In this document: positions 36,665-43,460 of the stretch, in pieces
Layout: every line of letters starts with the position of its first letter
How positions within the stretch are numbered: the stretch's first letter is position 1
Source: a virus
Length of the DNA stretch: 64,000 nt
Virus record (IMG/VR): IMGVR_UViG_3300034072_000926
Location: 353,621-417,620 of that record
Direction: 5' to 3' (one strand)
Program-made: the position numbers and the translations under genes
Notes under the pieces: model-generated
What the model was told of the DNA's origin: nothing
The model's database searches: none
What the model saw: only the letters and a program-made list of their open reading frames with translations

Positions 36665-36829
36665 TTAAACGATGATTTCGACGATACCGGTGCAGACTTC
36701 GATCTCAACATCCTTGGCATTGCCGGTTTGGTCACTGTCGGTCCAGAGGACGCCCACGGGCTGGTCCAGCTGGTGCTCCGGGATGGAGTTCATCCTATCC
36801 CGGAGTTCACGGTTGGTGAGGTAGCTCAC
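36665..36829 (-). CDS. Small acidic protein (54 aa)
   Basis: GTG 36829 overlapping the upstream stop (GTGA). Begins MSYLTNRELRDRMNSIPEHQL; beta-rich acidic tail. Unknown. Confidence 0.7.
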   Translation of the reverse strand: MSYLTNRELRDRMNSIPEHQLDQPVGVLWTDSDQTGNAKDVEIEVCTGIVEIIV

Positions 36830-37014
36830 CGGTTCGAGATGTCGTCGACTGCGACATAGCTGGGGTTGCTGAGCATCGCCTGGCACTGGTATGCCTTGTG
36901 CCCGTCGGCGCGACATTCCCGATAGAGGGAATAGTTCCAGAGCGCGCTGGCGATCATCAGGAGCGGCACGATAATGAACATGCCGCCGACGAAGATGAAA
37001 AGAAGCTTCCGCAT
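36826..37014 (-). CDS. Single-pass membrane protein (62 aa)
   Basis: ATG 37014 after GGGAGGGCACA. N-terminal membrane helix (LLFIFVGGMFIIVPLLMIA), then a short Cys-containing outside or inside tail. Middle gene of three. Unknown. Confidence 0.8.
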   Translation of the reverse strand: MRKLLFIFVGGMFIIVPLLMIASALWNYSLYRECRADGHKAYQCQAMLSNPSYVAVDDISNR

Positions 37015-37025
37015 TGTGCCCTCCC

Positions 37026-37355
37026 TTAGTGGCGAGTGTTGAGCTGACCGCGCGACATGGCGGAGTAATACTGAGAGGGCATTGCCGACTTCAGCGTCGG
37101 AGCAAATGCAGCCTGGTAATTGTTGCCCATCAGCTCGTAACCCTTGATCAGCTTCTCACGGAGCAGATCATGCGGCATGCCGTTGATTTCGGTCTTGAAG
37201 CTGAGCTTGCCGTTCCGACGACCCCAGAAGCGAACCATCGTATTGCCGACCTTCGCAATGCCCCAGACCTTATCATTCTGGGCTGCGCCGCCGCGGCGAC
37301 CACGGGCACCTGCTTCATAGTAGTGGGCTGCTGCGAGAATCTCTACCTGTGCCAT
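37026..37355 (-). CDS. WGR-domain-like protein (109 aa)
   Basis: ATG after AGGAGATCGAAC. KVWGIAKVGNTMVRFWGRR at about 29-47, then SFKTE and EKLIKGYE, follow the WGR-domain pattern (W-G-R motif, trailing K-GY). WGR domains bind nucleic acids in PARPs and bacterial regulators. Leads a unit with two small membrane or acidic proteins. Confidence 0.65.
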   Translation of the reverse strand: MAQVEILAAAHYYEAGARGRRGGAAQNDKVWGIAKVGNTMVRFWGRRNGKLSFKTEINGMPHDLLREKLIKGYELMGNNYQAAFAPTLKSAMPSQYYSAMSRGQLNTRH

Positions 37356-37388
37356 GTTCGATCTCCTGTATGTTGTTCCGATAAAACA

Positions 37389-37416
37389 ATCATAGCAGAA
37401 ATAGGCGAAGCGTCAA
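37389..37416 (-). promoter_or_regulatory. Promoter for 36665-37355
   Basis: -35 TTGACG, extended -10 TGC-TATGAT. Confidence 0.75.
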
Positions 37417-37433
37417 CCGCTTTTTCACCTATT

Positions 37434-37805
37434 TTACCTGAAATTTGCCCGGATATTTGCGATCAGCTTGTCTGCTTCAGTTGTCGCTTTCGGGAGCGGA
37501 GTGCTAACAGTCGGCTTCTCGCTTTCTGTCATGTCTACAACGTGATAGGAGCGATCATACGCCTTAGCGGCTTTAATAGCCGCTTTGAGGGTCGGCCAAT
37601 AGCCGCGCTGCTGCGAGTGCCACCAGCGATTCACCACAACTTCGCGCGGGCCGGTGAACGACATTCCCTTGTGACAGGAAACAACATCAAACTTGCCCTC
37701 AGCAAGCATCTGGATCTCCGTCCAGTAAGTCTCAAATCCGGAGATCTTATCAACTACAAGGCGCTTGTAATCGTTGCGCGAAAGAGGCTTATTGTGGTTG
37801 CGCAT
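37434..37805 (-). CDS. Hypothetical protein (123 aa)
   Basis: ATG after GGAGATCGGAAT. Basic N-terminus (NHNKPLSRNDYKRLVVDK) and an Ala/Lys helix (LKAAIKAAKAYDRSYHVVD). Unknown. Confidence 0.85.
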   Translation of the reverse strand: MRNHNKPLSRNDYKRLVVDKISGFETYWTEIQMLAEGKFDVVSCHKGMSFTGPREVVVNRWWHSQQRGYWPTLKAAIKAAKAYDRSYHVVDMTESEKPTVSTPLPKATTEADKLIANIRANFR

Positions 37806-37836
37806 ATTCCGATCTCCGTGTTGTTCCGATAAACAG

Positions 37837-37864
37837 ACACTAGCAGGAAATAGGAACCATGCAA
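37837..37864 (-). promoter_or_regulatory. Promoter for 37434-37805
   Basis: -35 TTGCAT, extended -10 TGC-TAGTGT. Confidence 0.65.
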
Positions 37865-37872
37865 CCAGTTTT

Positions 37873-38289
37873 TCACCTGTTTTCGAGTCTGTTTAGAATT
37901 GCATCCCAATCACATTCGGGATCGAATCCGGCCTTGTCGTCGAGGAGGATGCTGAAGTAGAACTTGCTCTCGAAATTACCTGACGCGGTATTTTCGATTT
38001 CTGGATTCTCGTTGAAATAATCGACCTTGATCCCATGATGGGCGAGGAAGTCGATGATGGCCTTGTATTCCTCCGGGTGACACGACGACCAGAGGATCAG
38101 TCGATAATCCGAGTCCTCAGAGATATAACGAAGCGTAGTGATTGCGCTCGGATGGGTGAACGTATAGCCGCCCTGTTCATAGTTGGAGCGGAACACCACC
38201 CCATGCAGATCGACCGCCCAATAGATTATTGGTTCATTGCGCTCTTCTGCATTACGGAGTGCTCGCTCGATGCCCTTCAGAATGCTCAC
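37873..38289 (-). CDS. HAD-like hydrolase (138 aa)
   Basis: GTG start at 38289 after GAGGGGTCAC. YWAVDLHGVVF near residue 25 matches HAD motif I except that the second aspartate is His (DxH). LILWSSC (motif II) and ILLDDKAGF (motif III) follow. Overall like short phage HAD phosphatases. The changed motif I residue may alter or abolish activity. Confidence 0.7.
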   Translation of the reverse strand: MSILKGIERALRNAEERNEPIIYWAVDLHGVVFRSNYEQGGYTFTHPSAITTLRYISEDSDYRLILWSSCHPEEYKAIIDFLAHHGIKVDYFNENPEIENTASGNFESKFYFSILLDDKAGFDPECDWDAILNRLENR

Positions 38290-38297
38290 GTGACCCC

Positions 38298-38618
38298 TCA
38301 GAAAGCCTTGATTGCGGATTCGGCAGTGGGATGGGCCTTATAGAAGGCTGCATATTCTGCCGGTTGATTGTCATGTCCCTTGCGGGAAAAGTCGGTGATG
38401 CCGAACCGCTTCATGACCTCTTCGACCTTCCGAAGCTTCTCATCCTCGGCAACTTCGTAGGCCTTGAATTCTTCCTCGGTCGCGAGGGAGTAGATGCCGT
38501 TGCCGATTGGGGCCTTCCAAGCACCGACCCAGACTTCGCCGTTTTCCTCGATGGCAACCTGGACGCGGTAATAGTTTTCGACCTTGTTGTCGGTCTTCAA
38601 ATACACCATGCGTTCCAT
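38298..38618 (-). CDS. Hypothetical protein (106 aa)
   Basis: ATG 38618 after AGGAGATCGAAC. Beta hairpins then a charged helix (EEFKAYEVAEDEKLRKVEE). Co-transcribed with the HAD-like gene. Unknown. Confidence 0.85.
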   Translation of the reverse strand: MERMVYLKTDNKVENYYRVQVAIEENGEVWVGAWKAPIGNGIYSLATEEEFKAYEVAEDEKLRKVEEVMKRFGITDFSRKGHDNQPAEYAAFYKAHPTAESAIKAF

Positions 38619-38646
38619 GTTCGATCTCCCTTGTTCCGATAAAACG

Positions 38647-38674
38647 ACCATAGCAGAAACAGGTGAGCAGTCAA
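38647..38674 (-). promoter_or_regulatory. Promoter for 37873-38618
   Basis: -35 TTGACT, extended -10 TGC-TATGGT. Confidence 0.75.
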
Positions 38675-38940
38675 CCTGTTTGTAGGGCGAGGAATCGTTT
38701 TCTGGCTTCCTTCATCAGGCCGGCCATGAATGGCGAACTCTTACCCAACAATTCGTCATAGGCTGCATCATCGAAGGGTTCCCAACCCTCAGGAATATCG
38801 TAGGGCTTCCCGCCGAGCGCCAAATCGAAACGTCGAAGGTCTGCCTGAGTCTTGGTCTTGACCTGCTCGCCATTGTTCTCATTGACGATGGTAAGCAGAG
38901 ACCAAAACTCAAGGTCGGACATTTCGTGGAACTTAGGCAA
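38671..38940 (-). CDS. Hypothetical protein (89 aa)
   Basis: TTG start at 38940 after AAGGGGTTGACC, overlapping the upstream stop; ATG 38922 is an alternative. Helical and acidic. Unknown. Confidence 0.7.
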   Translation of the reverse strand: MPKFHEMSDLEFWSLLTIVNENNGEQVKTKTQADLRRFDLALGGKPYDIPEGWEPFDDAAYDELLGKSSPFMAGLMKEARKRFLALQTG

Positions 38941-39211
38941 AGGTCAACCCCTTGCTAAATGCCGATCCGTAGAAATCGGTAGCAATGTAGCGCTCGAGGA
39001 AGGTCTGGATCTCAAAGTCCTGATTGACCATCGAGTTATGTGCATCTTCGCACGACTTGGGCGGTTTCAGGCCAACCCAACGACCGCCTTTCACTGCCTT
39101 GTAGCGGCAACCATTGGTTACCTGATTGGTCCAGATTTTCTTGCGGAAGTTCCAGACCAAGTGACCACCGACGAAATCGGGGTTCGGCTTTACAATAATA
39201 TAATTATCCAC
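38933..39211 (-). CDS. Hypothetical protein (92 aa)
   Basis: GTG start at 39211 after the standard AGGAGATCGAAC. Begins MDNYIIVKPNPDFVGGHLVW; Trp- and Lys-rich middle. Leads the unit with 38671. Unknown. Confidence 0.8.
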   Translation of the reverse strand: MDNYIIVKPNPDFVGGHLVWNFRKKIWTNQVTNGCRYKAVKGGRWVGLKPPKSCEDAHNSMVNQDFEIQTFLERYIATDFYGSAFSKGLTFA

Positions 39212-39237
39212 GTTCGATCTCCTGTTGTGTTGTGTCC

Positions 39238-39265
39238 ACAATAACAGAATAGGTGAGTTAGTCAA
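39238..39265 (-). promoter_or_regulatory. Promoter for 38671-39211
   Basis: -35 TTGACT, extended -10 TGT-TATTGT. Confidence 0.75.
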
Positions 39266-39272
39266 CCGCTTT

Positions 39273-39476
39273 TTAGCGGGAAAACCCTTCCTTGATCGAC
39301 TTGATCTTGATCCCTTTGCAGAGGCGACGAATTTCGGTCGGGGTGGTGTTACGCGCCTGCACAAAGTTCTGGCGGGCTTCGAAAACTTCGATACCTGCAT
39401 CCTTGAGCGCACCCGAGACTGCGGCACGATCACCTGCATCCCAATTGTTGAGAATGATTTCTAGGCTACGCTTCAT
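39273..39476 (-). CDS. Small basic protein (67 aa)
   Basis: ATG 39476 after GGAGATCGACA. Alpha/beta with basic C-terminus (RRLCKGIKIKSIKEGFSR). Possibly nucleic-acid binding. Unknown. Confidence 0.8.
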   Translation of the reverse strand: MKRSLEIILNNWDAGDRAAVSGALKDAGIEVFEARQNFVQARNTTPTEIRRLCKGIKIKSIKEGFSR

Positions 39477-39503
39477 TGTCGATCTCCTCTTGTTCACCTG
39501 TCC

Positions 39504-39531
39504 ATAATAACAGGACTGGTTGACATGTCAA
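39504..39531 (-). promoter_or_regulatory. Promoter for 39273-39476
   Basis: -35 TTGACA, extended -10 TGT-TATTAT, one of the best matches. The -35 is part of a palindrome GGTTGACATGTCAACC, so a plus-strand -35 is also present. Confidence 0.8.
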
Positions 39532-39792
39532 CCAGTTTCTTTACTCAATATTGCTTTCGAGCAAAGTGAGAAAGCCAAGATTCGTGAGCAACAAAAGCGA
39601 GAAAACGGCTGGAAAATGTCGGAAGATGCTAAAAAACGTTCGCTCGAAACACGTATGGCTAGAATAGCTACAGGCGAGATAAAAGCCTATTCCGAAAGTG
39701 CTTTAAGGAAGTTAGTCGAAAGTAGAAAAGGTTCCAAACGAGTTTATAGACCCGATGGAACCTTTTATTATTCGAAGGATACTGGAGTCTAA
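39520..39792 (+). pseudogene. Plus-strand remnant, possibly of a homing-endonuclease gene
   Basis: The frame is open from a TTG in the shared -35 to 39792, but no ATG with a ribosome site begins it; the first in-frame ATG is at 39616. The readable part is basic (EKAKIREQQKRENGWKMSED; KRVYRPDGTFYYSK), with a look of NUMOD/HNH-type homing proteins. It is AT-richer than its neighbours and flipped in strand. Most likely a truncated insertion. Confidence 0.5.
39726..39770 (+). terminator. Hairpin at the end of the plus-strand remnant
   Basis: AAAAGGTTCCA/TGGAACCTTTT, 19-nt loop, then ATTATT; overlaps the coding end. Confidence 0.6.
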
Positions 39793-40133
39793 GAGCACCA
39801 GTAGCTTTCCGAGGCCACCGAGCAAGCGAAGGGCGTTCCTTCAGCTTCCTGAGTATAGCCGCCGAACCGAGCATTGCGGACCCACTTGTAACCTTCCCGA
39901 GCCGGCGGAAGATCTTCGAACTTGGTGCCCTCCGGCATGTTCATCGGGCTGACCTTGCGGTCAATGTCGATGCAGGAAATGTTGTAGAACTTGCCCTCAG
40001 CATACTTCTCCCAACGCTGGAAGGTCTTCACGTTCGTGAACTCCCGAGTGCGCTCGATCATGCGCGACGGCGTCGAATAGTGGGCGGTGATCTTTTCGAC
40101 GGTTTCGGGATTTTCGATCTTCGTCAGTTCCAT
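39789..40133 (-). CDS. Hypothetical protein (114 aa)
   Basis: ATG 40133 after AGGAGATCGAAC. Helical start, then beta (YAEGKFYNISCIDIDRKVS); Ser/Tyr/Trp/Cys-rich end. Unknown. Confidence 0.85.
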   Translation of the reverse strand: MELTKIENPETVEKITAHYSTPSRMIERTREFTNVKTFQRWEKYAEGKFYNISCIDIDRKVSPMNMPEGTKFEDLPPAREGYKWVRNARFGGYTQEAEGTPFACSVASESYWCS

Positions 40134-40164
40134 GTTCGATCTCCTGTTTGCTTCTGTTGTCCTC

Positions 40165-40192
40165 ACAATAGCAGAAAGAGGTGAAGCGTCAA
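40165..40192 (-). promoter_or_regulatory. Promoter for 39789-40133
   Basis: -35 TTGACG, extended -10 TGC-TATTGT. Confidence 0.75.
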
Positions 40193-40214
40193 CAGGAGAT
40201 TTCACCTATTATGA

Positions 40215-40514
40215 CTAAGCGGCCTCTTTTTCGATCCACTCCTCTTTGAGGATCAGAACCGGCTCACCTTGCCGGCCGCCATCGAGCATCCGGCAAAAGC
40301 CGAAGTTGCCCATCCAGTGCCATCCGCGACCACATTCGGTGCAATGGCTCTGCTCGACCGAATCACAGGACCAGATGTCCGGTCCGATGCACCCGCAGGG
40401 AAGCTGCCAGGTCGTCGGAATGCGCTTCCATTCAGTCTCGGTAGTTGTGGTCAATGTGATGACCATCCGCTCCTGAGTGACGTTCGACGGGAATAGTTCG
40501 TAACCCTTCTTCAT
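40215..40514 (-). CDS. Zinc-ribbon-like protein (99 aa)
   Basis: ATGA-coupled after GGAGGAGAAGGC. Cysteines LPCGCIGPDIWSCDS and SHCTECGRGW form a zinc ribbon; FCRML follows. Third gene of three. Unknown target. Confidence 0.75.
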   Translation of the reverse strand: MKKGYELFPSNVTQERMVITLTTTTETEWKRIPTTWQLPCGCIGPDIWSCDSVEQSHCTECGRGWHWMGNFGFCRMLDGGRQGEPVLILKEEWIEKEAA

Positions 40515-40882
40515 GCCTTCTCCTCCTCCTGTCTCACATATTCCTTCCAGGGATCCTCGAACATTGCCGCCGGGCAAATGTCATCCTCCCCGTATTTGCA
40601 ACTGAAGCGACTGCCTTCGTGACCTAACGGAGGATCGTCATCGAGCCCGTAACAATGGCGCATGTGGACACCATAATGATCATCGCCGCGCTTAAGACGT
40701 TTGTCTGCTGTCAGTCGAGCATCGGCTGCACGAACTGCATCCCTGAGCTCCATCTGAATATTGACCATTGCAGTCTTGATCCGAATCGCTGCATCACGCT
40801 GTTCGCGCAAAGCATCAACACCCTCACCGATCGTAATGGCACCCGTAGCCACCTGCAGATCACGGAGAAGATCGCTGCACAT
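40511..40882 (-). CDS. Hypothetical protein (123 aa)
   Basis: ATG 40882, TAATG-coupled after GGAGGGTCCCG. Helical N-terminus (RIKTAMVNIQMELRDAVRA). A Cys/His-rich end (HMRHCYGLDDDPP; SCKYGEDDICPA) suggests a metal site. Unknown. Confidence 0.8.
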   Translation of the reverse strand: MCSDLLRDLQVATGAITIGEGVDALREQRDAAIRIKTAMVNIQMELRDAVRAADARLTADKRLKRGDDHYGVHMRHCYGLDDDPPLGHEGSRFSCKYGEDDICPAAMFEDPWKEYVRQEEEKA

Positions 40883-41433
40883 TAGCGGGACCCTCCATCC
40901 TGATATGCCTTGTAGCGGCGCTCGAATTCGTCCATATCGTCGCGATGGATGCGAATGCTGTGGTAATCGCCTGTATCGAGATCGCGGATCTGACCGCTGT
41001 ATCCACGCCCGTTGTTGAAGCGCAAGCCCTCGCCGAGATTGGGATAACCCTCGAGCCGTCCGTCGATATAGCGAGAGCCGTATTGGCATTGCTGACGGAG
41101 ACGTGTCCGACAAAAGTCGCCGAAGCTGCTGAACCCACCGTCATTGTAGAGGGGATGGACGATGTTGCAGAGGATGGCCATACCTTCCTCGCTTTCATTG
41201 GTGTCGATGGTTTCGCCGGTCGCTTCGACAATCTTCGCCTCAACGAGGATTGGAACGAATTCTGCGAGAATCCAGGACTGATTGAAGCCTGGCTTGGGAT
41301 CACGTGCCGAGACATACGCTTCGATCTCGCCCTCGCCATGTTTGCGGGTCGATTCGAAGACGATGGAGTTGTTGAATTCGCTGAGGACGACCGAGACTGG
41401 ATCGCCATTGTAAATGACTTGAACGGTTTTCAT
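40882..41433 (-). CDS. Hypothetical protein (183 aa)
   Basis: ATG after AGGAGATCGAAC. Beta-rich N-terminal half (VQVIYNGDPVSVVLSEF). A Gly/Arg/Tyr-rich C-terminal half with three cysteines follows (FCRTRLRQQCQYGSRY). Leads the three-gene unit. Unknown. Confidence 0.85.
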   Translation of the reverse strand: MKTVQVIYNGDPVSVVLSEFNNSIVFESTRKHGEGEIEAYVSARDPKPGFNQSWILAEFVPILVEAKIVEATGETIDTNESEEGMAILCNIVHPLYNDGGFSSFGDFCRTRLRQQCQYGSRYIDGRLEGYPNLGEGLRFNNGRGYSGQIRDLDTGDYHSIRIHRDDMDEFERRYKAYQDGGSR

Positions 41434-41439
41434 GTTCGA

Positions 41440-41478
41440 TCTCCTGTTGTTATGTGCCTATGATAGCAGAACAGGAGA
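41440..41478 (-). repeat. Inverted repeat spanning promoter and leader
   Basis: TCTCCTGTT (41440-41448) pairs with AACAGGAGA (41470-41478). Confidence 0.8.
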
Positions 41479-41487
41479 CCGTGTCAA
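41460..41487 (-). promoter_or_regulatory. Promoter for 40215-41433
   Basis: -35 TTGACA, extended -10 TGC-TATCAT. Confidence 0.8.
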
Positions 41488-41488
41488 C

Positions 41489-41851
41489 CTATTTCTCGAA
41501 CACGATATTGATTGCTTTGTTGTAACTGGTTTGGAAGTCGAAGTTGTCCGGATCAGCCAGCTTGTCTGCTTCGACCAACTTCATAACCGCCTTCTTTGTT
41601 GCTTCTATCGAGAAACGCCAGTCGAGCGTCTTGATCACACGCTTGGGAAAACGATCAGAGAACTCGATGACGCGCATCTGTTTGCCATCATGCTTGAGGT
41701 GGAGTTCATGGTAGCGATCGTTGAAGGGAACGCGGAGACGATATTCCTTCTGATCCTCAATGGTTTCAAGGATCTCGACCTTCGGAATACCCGACTGGAA
41801 GAGACCATTCCAGGTATCGTAGGGAAGCTTGAGGAGTTCAGGGTTGTTCAC
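41489..41851 (-). CDS. Hypothetical protein (120 aa)
   Basis: GTG start (GTGA overlap) after GGAGAAGATTC. Alpha/beta (RVPFNDRYHELHLKHDGKQ; SIEATKKAVMKLVEADKLA). Fourth of four coupled genes. Unknown. Confidence 0.8.
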   Translation of the reverse strand: MNNPELLKLPYDTWNGLFQSGIPKVEILETIEDQKEYRLRVPFNDRYHELHLKHDGKQMRVIEFSDRFPKRVIKTLDWRFSIEATKKAVMKLVEADKLADPDNFDFQTSYNKAINIVFEK

Positions 41852-42132
41852 GAATCTTCTCCAGCTGCATCAAAGCCCTGACGGAATGCCCCAAAGCGCC
41901 CCTTCCATTCGTCCCGCATTGGAACGCCGTCCATATGAAACTGGACGCCCGCATCATAGCCTTCGCGGTATTCATCCTGCTCACGTTCCCAGCCCTTGAT
42001 ATCATCCTCCAGGGCATCAATGTCACTCTGGTAGTTGTTGATATCCTCTTCCGAGAGGTCACCGACCATGATCGCGAATTGCTTCTCTTCGATCTCCTCG
42101 CGGGCTTGTGCGATGGATTGATAATGGATCAC
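41848..42132 (-). CDS. Acidic coiled-coil protein (94 aa)
   Basis: GTG start (GTGA overlap) after GGAAGGACGAACT. Glu/Asp-rich helices (DINNYQSDIDALEDDIKGW) then EYREGYDAG and FGAFRQGFDAA, a repeated G(Y/F)DAG-type motif. Unknown. Confidence 0.8.
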   Translation of the reverse strand: MIHYQSIAQAREEIEEKQFAIMVGDLSEEDINNYQSDIDALEDDIKGWEREQDEYREGYDAGVQFHMDGVPMRDEWKGRFGAFRQGFDAAGEDS

Positions 42133-42365
42133 AGTTCGTCCTTCCGCTCGTAAAGCCAGCCCATAATGAGCTCAATATCGATTGCACGAAATGCTTCCAT
42201 TTCCAAGCAATTCTTGAGGTAGGAGAGGAAGCGAACTTCGTCATCCATGATCTGCGGCATACGCTTCAGCGCCCAGAGGATGCTGTTAGCCTTCCATTCC
42301 TTCAGGAAACCTATGCCGAAAGAATTGGAATAGTTCTTGAAGTCCTGAACCAACTGGCCGTCCAT
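42129..42365 (-). CDS. Hypothetical protein (78 aa)
   Basis: ATG after GGGAGGTTAAT. Helical, hydrophobic-rich (FRAIDIELIMGWLYERKDEL). Unknown. Confidence 0.8.
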   Translation of the reverse strand: MDGQLVQDFKNYSNSFGIGFLKEWKANSILWALKRMPQIMDDEVRFLSYLKNCLEMEAFRAIDIELIMGWLYERKDEL

Positions 42366-42366
42366 A

Positions 42367-42573
42367 TTAACCTCCCTGGCTCATCATTCGGATGTAAGCA
42401 GGATCGAACTGCTCGACCGGTTCAGTCCGAACGGGACGGACACTTGCGATGGTCGCCCAGCTGTTCGAGACCCGACGGACTTCGGTCACGGGATCCTGAT
42501 CATCGGCAATGGTGATCCGGCTCAGACCACTTGCGTCTGCGTATCCCTTCGGCCAATATTCAACGATCTGCAT
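42367..42573 (-). CDS. Hypothetical protein (68 aa)
   Basis: ATG 42573 after AGGAGATCGAAC. Beta-rich, few lysines (SNSWATIASVRPVRTEPVE). Leads the four-gene unit 41489-42573. Unknown. Confidence 0.8.
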   Translation of the reverse strand: MQIVEYWPKGYADASGLSRITIADDQDPVTEVRRVSNSWATIASVRPVRTEPVEQFDPAYIRMMSQGG

Positions 42574-42599
42574 GTTCGATCTCCTGCTATTGTGTCTCC

Positions 42600-42627
42600 A
42601 CTTTAGCAGAATAGGTGAGCTTGTCAA
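42600..42627 (-). promoter_or_regulatory. Promoter for 41489-42573
   Basis: -35 TTGACA, extended -10 TGC-TAAAGT. Confidence 0.75.
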
Positions 42628-43025
42628 GCCTGTTTGTGATATTTCATCCAGGTTTTACGCTGTTGCGCTGACATACTCGTGATGCGACTTTCTGGGACAT
42701 TTATGAGCTTCTCACGATCAAGGCTCTTCAGGATCACGTATTTCTCACCATCCCATTTACCAAGCGCCCATTTGCGATTGTTCTGCACTGGCACATTGGT
42801 CAGGCAATGAATTTTGCCGTGACTGGAAAAGTTCCAGTGGTCGCTAATCCTGAGACTACCGAGAGGGGTAGTATCCCAATCCTTTTCACCGGCGTTGAGA
42901 TTGTAATAGGAATGGCTGTAGGGAGACTTGCACTTCTTATCCCACGACATGATCTCCGCAACCAATTCAGCTGGCATATGCCAGGGAATGTTGTTCTCAT
43001 GCACGACTTGTTTGGGATTGCTCAA
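42624..43025 (-). CDS. Hypothetical protein (133 aa)
   Basis: TTG start at 43025 after AGGAGACTACAG. His/Trp/Lys-rich (ENNIPWHMPAELVAEIMSW; KWALGKWDGEKYVILKSL). Unknown. Confidence 0.8.
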   Translation of the reverse strand: MSNPKQVVHENNIPWHMPAELVAEIMSWDKKCKSPYSHSYYNLNAGEKDWDTTPLGSLRISDHWNFSSHGKIHCLTNVPVQNNRKWALGKWDGEKYVILKSLDREKLINVPESRITSMSAQQRKTWMKYHKQA

Positions 43026-43049
43026 CTGTAGTCTCCTGTAATTTCACCT

Positions 43050-43077
43050 ATTTTAGCAAGACAGGTGAGCTTGTCAA
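43050..43077 (-). promoter_or_regulatory. Promoter for 42624-43025
   Basis: -35 TTGACA, extended -10 TGC-TAAAAT. Confidence 0.75.
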
Positions 43078-43082
43078 CCACA

Positions 43083-43116
43083 TAAAGGCGAAGCCGGAAA
43101 GTTTCCCTTCCGGCTC
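43083..43116 (-). terminator. Hairpin terminator
   Basis: AGCCGGAA/TTCCGGCT, 8-nt loop, then TCGCCTTTATG. Confidence 0.65.
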
Positions 43117-43197
43117 CCATCCAACGTCGGGCAGATATATCGTTTCACCGTCGCCTTATCCCAGTAGCTTCATCTTACAAGCCATTGGTCTGGAATA
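43083..43197 (-). ncRNA. Candidate small RNA or structured 3' UTR
   Basis: About 115 nt without a gene between 43218 and the terminator. Minus strand: CCAG...CTGG encloses a GGCTT/AAGC(T) hairpin, followed by GGATAAGG and the terminator stem. A weak promoter at 43204-43231 may start it; alternatively it is a processed 3' UTR of 43218-43400. Confidence 0.4.
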
Positions 43198-43203
43198 CCT
43201 ATC

Positions 43204-43231
43204 TGTTATGACCAGTCTTATTTGCTGTCAA
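43204..43231 (-). promoter_or_regulatory. Possible promoter for the candidate RNA
   Basis: -35 TTGACA, 16-bp spacer, poor -10 ATAACA. Confidence 0.35.
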
Positions 43232-43400
43232 GCAATTTCTTATTTTCTACTCGGATAAAAACATCTCGTTCTTTCTGAGCCTTTCGACGATTCGCCTGGT
43301 ATTGTTGTTCATCCTTCGAATATTTTACGGGAAAGCCCTTGATAAGATCAGGACTCTGTGCCCAATATGAACCACGATCATAACCGCCACGAACCCACAT
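43218..43400 (-). CDS. Small basic protein (60 aa)
   Basis: ATG after AGGAGATCGATT. Basic coiled coil (SKDEQQYQANRRKAQKERD). Unknown. Confidence 0.8.
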   Translation of the reverse strand: MWVRGGYDRGSYWAQSPDLIKGFPVKYSKDEQQYQANRRKAQKERDVFIRVENKKLLDSK

Positions 43401-43426
43401 AATCGATCTCCTGTTGTTACATCTCT

Positions 43427-43454
43427 ACCATATAGAAAACAGGTGAGATATCAA
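43427..43454 (-). promoter_or_regulatory. Promoter for 43218-43400
   Basis: -35 TTGATA, 16-bp spacer, -10 TATGGT without TG. Confidence 0.6.
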
Positions 43455-43460
43455 CCCTCA

